Assembly (NCBI GenBank): GCA_022819745.1
Contig: JAJEGS010000061.1
Location: 1 to 15,520 of the forward strand
From: Candidatus Latescibacterota bacterium
GTDB taxonomy: Bacteria > Latescibacterota > UBA2968 > UBA8231
Direction: 5' to 3'
Length of the DNA stretch: 15,520 nucleotides
Below are positions 15,382-15,520 of this stretch, piece after piece (within the stretch, counting starts at the first letter, position 1; every line of letters starts with the position of its first letter). The translations under genes and the position numbers were made by a program. The notes beneath the pieces are model-generated. The model was not told the DNA's origin. It worked only from the letters and a program-made list of their open reading frames with translations, and did no database searches.

Positions 15382-15520
15382 TAAGTACACGACAGTAACA
15401 TGGGTTGATATTGTCGGGCTTGTTTAGGTTGGTCTCGTGTTTGGTGTATGATTTGTGTGAGTTGGTCTAATCCTTTTCGAAAGAGGCTTATGGCTTTTCG
15501 TCCATGTTTTTTTATCGGGA
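15382..15520 (+). mobile_element. Probable left edge of an uncharacterised inserted element (continues beyond window)
   Basis: The protease reading frame stops being open exactly where TAAGTACACGACAGTA (15382-15397) begins, and the same 16 bases recur at 10393-10408. The following DNA is more T-rich than the neighbouring genes and shows no similarity to a protease gene start. This pattern suits the terminal repeat of an insertion sequence lying across the protease gene. I cannot name a family from the terminus. Confidence 0.4.
15448..15520 (+). CDS. Possible start of an unidentified gene, truncated by the window end
   Basis: From ATG 15448 a frame stays open to the window end (24 residues; a second in-frame ATG at 15490 starts MAFRPCFFIG and is preceded by GAAAGAGG). 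The position, 50 to 110 bases inside the supposed element edge and reading inward, is where a transposase gene would start. No motif can be recognised in so short a piece. Confidence 0.25.
   Translation, partial: MICVSWSNPFRKRLMAFRPCFFIG

Overview
The window looks like a piece of a GC-rich genome from an uncultivated bacterium, probably of the Poribacteria/Latescibacteria type or another lineage of the FCB neighbourhood. This is inferred, not proven. The hints are two secreted proteins with a C-terminal domain opening with (Y/F)PNPFN and of the FlgD-Ig/type IX-sorting type, a phytanoyl-CoA dioxygenase-family enzyme, two CehA/McbA-type metallohydrolases and an enolase-superfamily enzyme. All of these are heavily expanded in such genomes. 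Several palindromic intergenic repeats fit the same picture.

Layout. 1-140: the 3' end of an IS30-family transposase, with the probable right end of the element. 260-1495 (-): enolase-superfamily (mandelate racemase/muconate lactonizing type) enzyme. 1790-4656: a compact Type II restriction-modification pair, an Eco57I/TaqI-like N6-adenine methyltransferase (+) and a PD-(D/E)xK endonuclease (-). The two are convergent with stop codons overlapping in one TTAA, and are visibly richer in A+T than their neighbours. 4895-10365 (+): two long, clearly paralogous cytoplasmic CehA/McbA-like proteins, separated by a HigA-like antidote gene on the minus strand that has no toxin beside it. 10366-10560: a gene-free stretch with a 16-bp element end-like sequence and a large imperfect hairpin. 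10561-11439 (+): phytanoyl-CoA dioxygenase family enzyme, whose stop codon lies inside a 28-bp perfect palindrome. 11477-12718 (-): CreD-like inner-membrane protein. 12879-14537 (-): secreted NHL-type beta-propeller. 14547-15374 (-): a matrixin-like zinc protease lacking its N-terminus. The last two genes end in a 231-bp duplicated DNA segment coding for the same sorting domain. From about 15382 to the window end the sequence looks like the edge of another mobile element, which apparently cut off the front of the protease gene.

How the genes may work together. The enolase-superfamily enzyme, the two metallohydrolases and the dioxygenase all look like intracellular small-molecule catabolic enzymes, but no substrate can be read from the sequence. 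The restriction-modification pair and the solitary antidote look like inserted defence/addiction genes. The CreD-like protein, propeller and protease belong to the cell envelope or are exported. No RNA genes and no CRISPR array were seen. No wholly new system can be claimed. The most interesting points are the paired metallohydrolases flanking an orphan antidote, the restriction-modification island with an unrecognised endonuclease, the duplicated sorting domain, and the protease cut at a 16-bp sequence that recurs 5 kb away.
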